Shown piece by piece: positions 61,212 through 64,000 of a DNA stretch of 64,000 nt; position 1 is the first letter of the stretch; each line of letters opens with the position of its first letter. This stretch comes from Spirochaetaceae bacterium (lineage in GTDB: Bacteria; Spirochaetota; Spirochaetia; Treponematales; Treponemataceae). The stretch covers positions 1 to 64,000 of the forward strand of contig JAFQDD010000007.1 in NCBI GenBank assembly GCA_017416145.1, given 5' to 3'. Position numbers and translations under genes: made by a program. The notes beneath the pieces were generated by a model, which searched no databases, had not been told where the DNA came from, and saw only the letters and a program-made list of their open reading frames with translations.

Positions 61212-62042
61212 TTAAGCACCTAAAACGAAAGCAACAACTTTGTTTAGAGATACTTTTGAACCAATGTCTTTTCCAACCATTTCCATTTTTTTAGAAACAG
61301 AAACTTTGTCATCTTTTACGAAAGGTTGATCCATAAAACAGATTTCAGCTAGGTGTTTGTTAATTTTTCCGTTTACAATACCTGCTTTTACGTTTTCTGG
61401 TTTGTCAAGTTCAGCAACTTGAGCTGTGTAAATAGCTTTTTGTTCTTCGATATATTTTTCATCTACATCTGAACGATTGATGTAAGCTGGGTTGAAAGCT
61501 GCAATGTGTAGACAGCAATCATAAGCAAATTCAGCTAGAGCAGGGTTGTCTGAAGCTGGATCAGTTGTTAGAACAGTTACAACACCTGTTTTTCCATCTG
61601 AGTGTGTGTATTTTGCTACAGTTGCACCAGCTGGAATATCAATTAGAGCAACACGACGTACGTTCATGTTTTCTCTGATTTTTGTAGCTAAGTCTAAAAG
61701 CATGTTTGATAGAGCTTCGTTAACTTCTGTGTAATTGTTAGCAATTACATCTGAAGCCATTTTTTCACCAATAGCGATGAAATCATCATTTTTTGCTACG
61801 AAGTCTGTTTCACATGTTAATTCAACTAGAGCAGCTTTTGAACCTTCGATTTTAATGAAGATTCTTCCTTCTGAAGTTGCTCGTCCAGCACGTTTTTCAA
61901 CAGCAGCTAGACCTTTTTCCTTTAGAAGTTTTGCAGCAGCTTCAGCATCTCCGTTACATTCAACTAGAGCTTTTTTACATTCCATCATACCAGCACCAGT
62001 TGATTCACGTAGTGCCTTAACGTCAGCGGCTTTAATTTCCAT
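61212..62042 (-). CDS. tsf: translation elongation factor Ts
   Basis: Nucleotide exchange factor for EF-Tu. The 276-residue protein has the N-terminal UBA-like domain (VKALRESTGAGMMECKKALVECNGDAEAAAKLLKEKG) and the ETDFVAKN motif. It lies 25 bp after rpsB in the usual pair. Confidence 0.97.
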   Translation of the reverse strand: MEIKAADVKALRESTGAGMMECKKALVECNGDAEAAAKLLKEKGLAAVEKRAGRATSEGRIFIKIEGSKAALVELTCETDFVAKNDDFIAIGEKMASDVIANNYTEVNEALSNMLLDLATKIRENMNVRRVALIDIPAGATVAKYTHSDGKTGVVTVLTTDPASDNPALAEFAYDCCLHIAAFNPAYINRSDVDEKYIEEQKAIYTAQVAELDKPENVKAGIVNGKINKHLAEICFMDQPFVKDDKVSVSKKMEMVGKDIGSKVSLNKVVAFVLGA

Positions 62043-62067
62043 TTTTTTATCCTTTTTAAGCCAAGGC

Positions 62068-62934
62068 TTATTTGTAAAGTTTATCTTCGTCTACTAAATC
62101 ATCTTCAGCAACTTCTTCATCTTCTTCTTTTGGTTCAGTAGGAGTGTAGTTGCTGTAGTCAACGATTTCTTCATCATCTGATTTTGAAGATACGTTGCCT
62201 TCTAGTAGTTCTTCATCATCGTCTTGTAGATTTTCGATGATTTTTAGACCTGTTTCTTTGTCAGCTTCGATTACTGCATTTGCAATAATTGATGTGAAAA
62301 GAGTGATTGCACGAATAGCGTCATCGTTACCTGGGATTGGGTAGTCGATACCTTCTGGGTTACAGTTTGTATCAACAACTGCAACAATAGGAATACCCAT
62401 ACGACGAGCTTCTGCTACTGCAATTTGTTCTTTGTGAGTATCGATAATGAAAATAATTCCAGGTAGTTCTTTCATTTCTTTGATACCACCTAGGTTCTTT
62501 TCTAGTTTAGCTTTTTCTTTTTGGAATTGAGAAACTTCTTTTTTTGTGATGTTTTCGAATGTTCCATCTACTTCCATCTTTTCAAGTTTCTTTAATCTAA
62601 GAAGTGATTTTTTGATTGTTGAGAAGTTTGTAAGCATACCACCTAACCAGCGGTTGTTTACATAATACATACCACAGCGTTCAGCTTCTTTTGCGATAGC
62701 TTGTTGAGCTTGTTTTTTTGTACCAACAAAAAGAACTGATTTACCAGCTGCTGTTACTTTGCGTACTGCATCGTATGCATCTTTGATTGAAACGATTGTT
62801 TTTTGTAAATCGATAATGTGAATCCCGTTTCTTTCAGCGAAGATATATTTCTTCATACGTGGATCCCAGCGCTTAACCTGGTGACCGAAATGTACACCTG
62901 ATTCAAGCAAACTCTTCATGGTTACTACTGCCAT
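62068..62934 (-). CDS. rpsB: 30S ribosomal protein S2
   Basis: The 288-residue protein has the start [41 protein letters not shown] and the coiled-coil insert. A tail of about 55 acidic residues (from EDDEELLEG to the end) extends past the usual S2 core. AAGGAG precedes the ATG. The leader contains a hairpin (GGGAAAG with CTTTCC, about 62957-62973). Confidence 0.97.
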   Translation of the reverse strand: MAVVTMKSLLESGVHFGHQVKRWDPRMKKYIFAERNGIHIIDLQKTIVSIKDAYDAVRKVTAAGKSVLFVGTKKQAQQAIAKEAERCGMYYVNNRWLGGMLTNFSTIKKSLLRLKKLEKMEVDGTFENITKKEVSQFQKEKAKLEKNLGGIKEMKELPGIIFIIDTHKEQIAVAEARRMGIPIVAVVDTNCNPEGIDYPIPGNDDAIRAITLFTSIIANAVIEADKETGLKIIENLQDDDEELLEGNVSSKSDDEEIVDYSNYTPTEPKEEDEEVAEDDLVDEDKLYK

Positions 62935-63062
62935 TGAGTTTCTCCTTCATCTGGAAAGTCTCGCTTTCCCGCCTGACTCTTTTTCTCGATATTTATTTTG
63001 CTAAAAATAAACACGGAGGATTACAATAGTAAAATCAGCCAACAGCAAAATTTTACTAAGGA

Positions 63063-63659
63063 TTATTCAATAATAGAATAATTATGCGATTGCATTATTT
63101 CATAAAAATCAGAAATTGACAACCCCATAATTGAACTAAATGAACCTTTTATGTTTTTTATGAATAGTTGAGCTTTACCTTGGATTCTGTATCCACCTGC
63201 AACTCCATGCCATTCATCTGTATCAAGATACCATTGAATCTCTTTATCAGTTAATTTTTTAAATGTAACTTGATTTACGCTAACTTTTGTATCTAAATAA
63301 TTTAATTTTCCGTTGAAAAGGGCAATGGCAGAAACCACCTGATGAGTATGACCTGAAAAAGTATGCAAAAATTCTTCAGCTTCTGCTGCATTTTCTGGTT
63401 TTCCATAAAGTTTGTCTTTGTAAATAATTGCTGTATCAGCACCTAAAATCCAAGGAATAGTTTGTTCTGGTGGAAACATTTTGATTACAGACTGAACTTT
63501 CTTTGTAGCAAGATATTCAGGAGCATCTTCCAATTTCATATCCTCAGGGATAGTTTCCTCAGCGTCTGGGAACATAATTTTAAATGGGATATTAAGGTTT
63601 TTAAGAATTTCCTGTCTACGAGGAGAAGCTGAAGCTAAAATAATTGGTTCCATAATCAT
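63063..63659 (-). CDS. maf: Maf-family nucleoside triphosphate pyrophosphatase
   Basis: House-cleaning enzyme hydrolysing dTTP/UTP-type or modified nucleotides to monophosphates. The 198-residue protein has the phosphate loop ILASASPRRQEIL, GADTAIIY, GKPENAAEAEEFL and SGHTHQVVSAIAL. ATG 63653 (MEPII) and ATG 63659 are both possible; a GGA lies close upstream. An AGTAAAAT/ATTTTACT inverted repeat follows the gene at about 63030-63058. Confidence 0.93.
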   Translation of the reverse strand: MIMEPIILASASPRRQEILKNLNIPFKIMFPDAEETIPEDMKLEDAPEYLATKKVQSVIKMFPPEQTIPWILGADTAIIYKDKLYGKPENAAEAEEFLHTFSGHTHQVVSAIALFNGKLNYLDTKVSVNQVTFKKLTDKEIQWYLDTDEWHGVAGGYRIQGKAQLFIKNIKGSFSSIMGLSISDFYEIMQSHNYSIIE

Positions 63660-63703
63660 TTTTCCATTTTTTTTAGTTTTTTATCTAAAAGATAAAGTAT
63701 GTC

Positions 63704-63993
63704 AACAGGAATCGCCGATCAAGTCGGCCACCTTGAAAAAATCCTGCACACTGCTCGGATTTTTTGATAAAGCATAGCTTTATCAGCGGTTCGATTCCTG
63801 TATGAACTTTTGCGAAACAGCCTTGCGAAATTTTTTCGTAGAAAAAATTCGCCGATATAAAATGTTTACTATATAAAAATATGTGTAAACAAACTAACTA
63901 GATTTCTCATAGAGAAATCTAGTCGAGAGAAACTTGGCTTAGACAAGTTTCTCTCGGGAGATACAGGAATCGCCGATCAAGTCGGCCGCCTTG
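63704..63993. repeat. array of hairpins bounded by a 31-bp direct repeat
   Basis: The 31-bp sequence starting ACAGGAATCGCCGATCAAG occurs at 63705-63735 and 63963-63993 with one mismatch, and contains a GCCGA/TCGGC hairpin. Between the copies lie stems AAAAAATCC/GGATTTTTT (63736-63766), GATAAAG/CTTTATC (63766-63784), GCGAAATTTTTTC/GAAAAAATTCGC (63825-63852), CTAGATTTCTC/GAGAAATCTAG (63898-63922) and CGAGAGAAACTTG/CAAGTTTCTCTCG (63924-63956). No gene is visible from 63660 to the window end; this is a composite palindromic repeat region. Confidence 0.75.
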
Positions 63994-64000
63994 CTAAAAA

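Noticed and set aside
63788-63801. tRNA T-arm-like GGTTCGATTCC
   Set aside because: The flanking bases do not form a T stem, and no acceptor, D or anticodon arm is found around it. It fits the hairpin array instead.

Overview
The window is AT-rich chromosomal DNA from a spirochaete, most probably a host-associated Treponema. The grounds are a bacterial V-type (A/V) ATPase operon in place of an F-type one, spirochaete-conserved neighbours (DUF6062 protein, archaeal-type cytidylate kinase, OmpA-like protein), a leucine-rich-repeat protein of Treponema/BspA flavour, and the ribosomal and isoprenoid gene order. This assignment is by inspection; no search was run.

Layout. 0.2-4.2 kb: lon, a DUF6062 protein, secG and a PTS IIA (PtsN-like) gene, closed by a clear terminator. 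4.3-15.3 kb: one long run with the complete V-ATPase (peripheral stalk G/H, C, I, K, F, E, A, B, D), then a universal stress protein, a small conserved protein, a J-domain protein and map. 15.6-23.7 kb: a giant secreted RHS/YD-repeat protein whose C-terminal tip looks like an L,D-transpeptidase-type (HxxxxxxxxxC) toxin, followed 14 bp later by a large lipoprotein that is a candidate periplasmic immunity protein. 23.7-26.6 kb: decayed gene fragments, an Rpn-type nuclease and a zinc-ribbon/beta-helix repeat protein.

26.66-43.45 kb: an apparent genomic island. A 196-bp segment comprising the 3' end of hisS and its terminator is present at 26662-26857 and again, about 96% identical and in the same orientation, at 43258-43453 inside intact hisS. 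Between the copies lie an ECF-type membrane protein with a two-component system, an AAA/DUF4143 ATPase, and a continuous plus-strand block of 13 genes. That block holds a zinc-ribbon membrane protein, an SPFH-GYF protein, a GIY-YIG-like nuclease, a MoxR AAA ATPase, a vWA protein, a nucleotidyltransferase of the ATP-dependent DNA/RNA ligase superfamily, and several unknowns with overlapping starts and stops. The MoxR-vWA-ligase set is the best candidate here for an undescribed system.

43.3-64 kb: housekeeping. hisS and coaX diverge from a shared symmetric -10 element. Then come an OmpA-like protein, a cytidylate kinase with an unusual P-loop, rlmN, a TPR protein, rsmD, rpsF-ssb-rpsR-rplI-dnaB, and on the minus strand maf, rpsB-tsf and frr-uppS-cdsA-dxr-rseP followed by a secreted beta-propeller protein. 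The last 300 bp are an array of six or more hairpins inside a 31-bp direct repeat.

Recurrent themes are start codons without a Shine-Dalgarno site placed exactly 6 nt after a -10-like hexamer (possible leaderless mRNAs), GC-richer palindromic elements between genes (and once inside a gene), and gene fragments broken at simple repeats. No tRNA, rRNA, CRISPR array, integrase or intact IS element was recognised.
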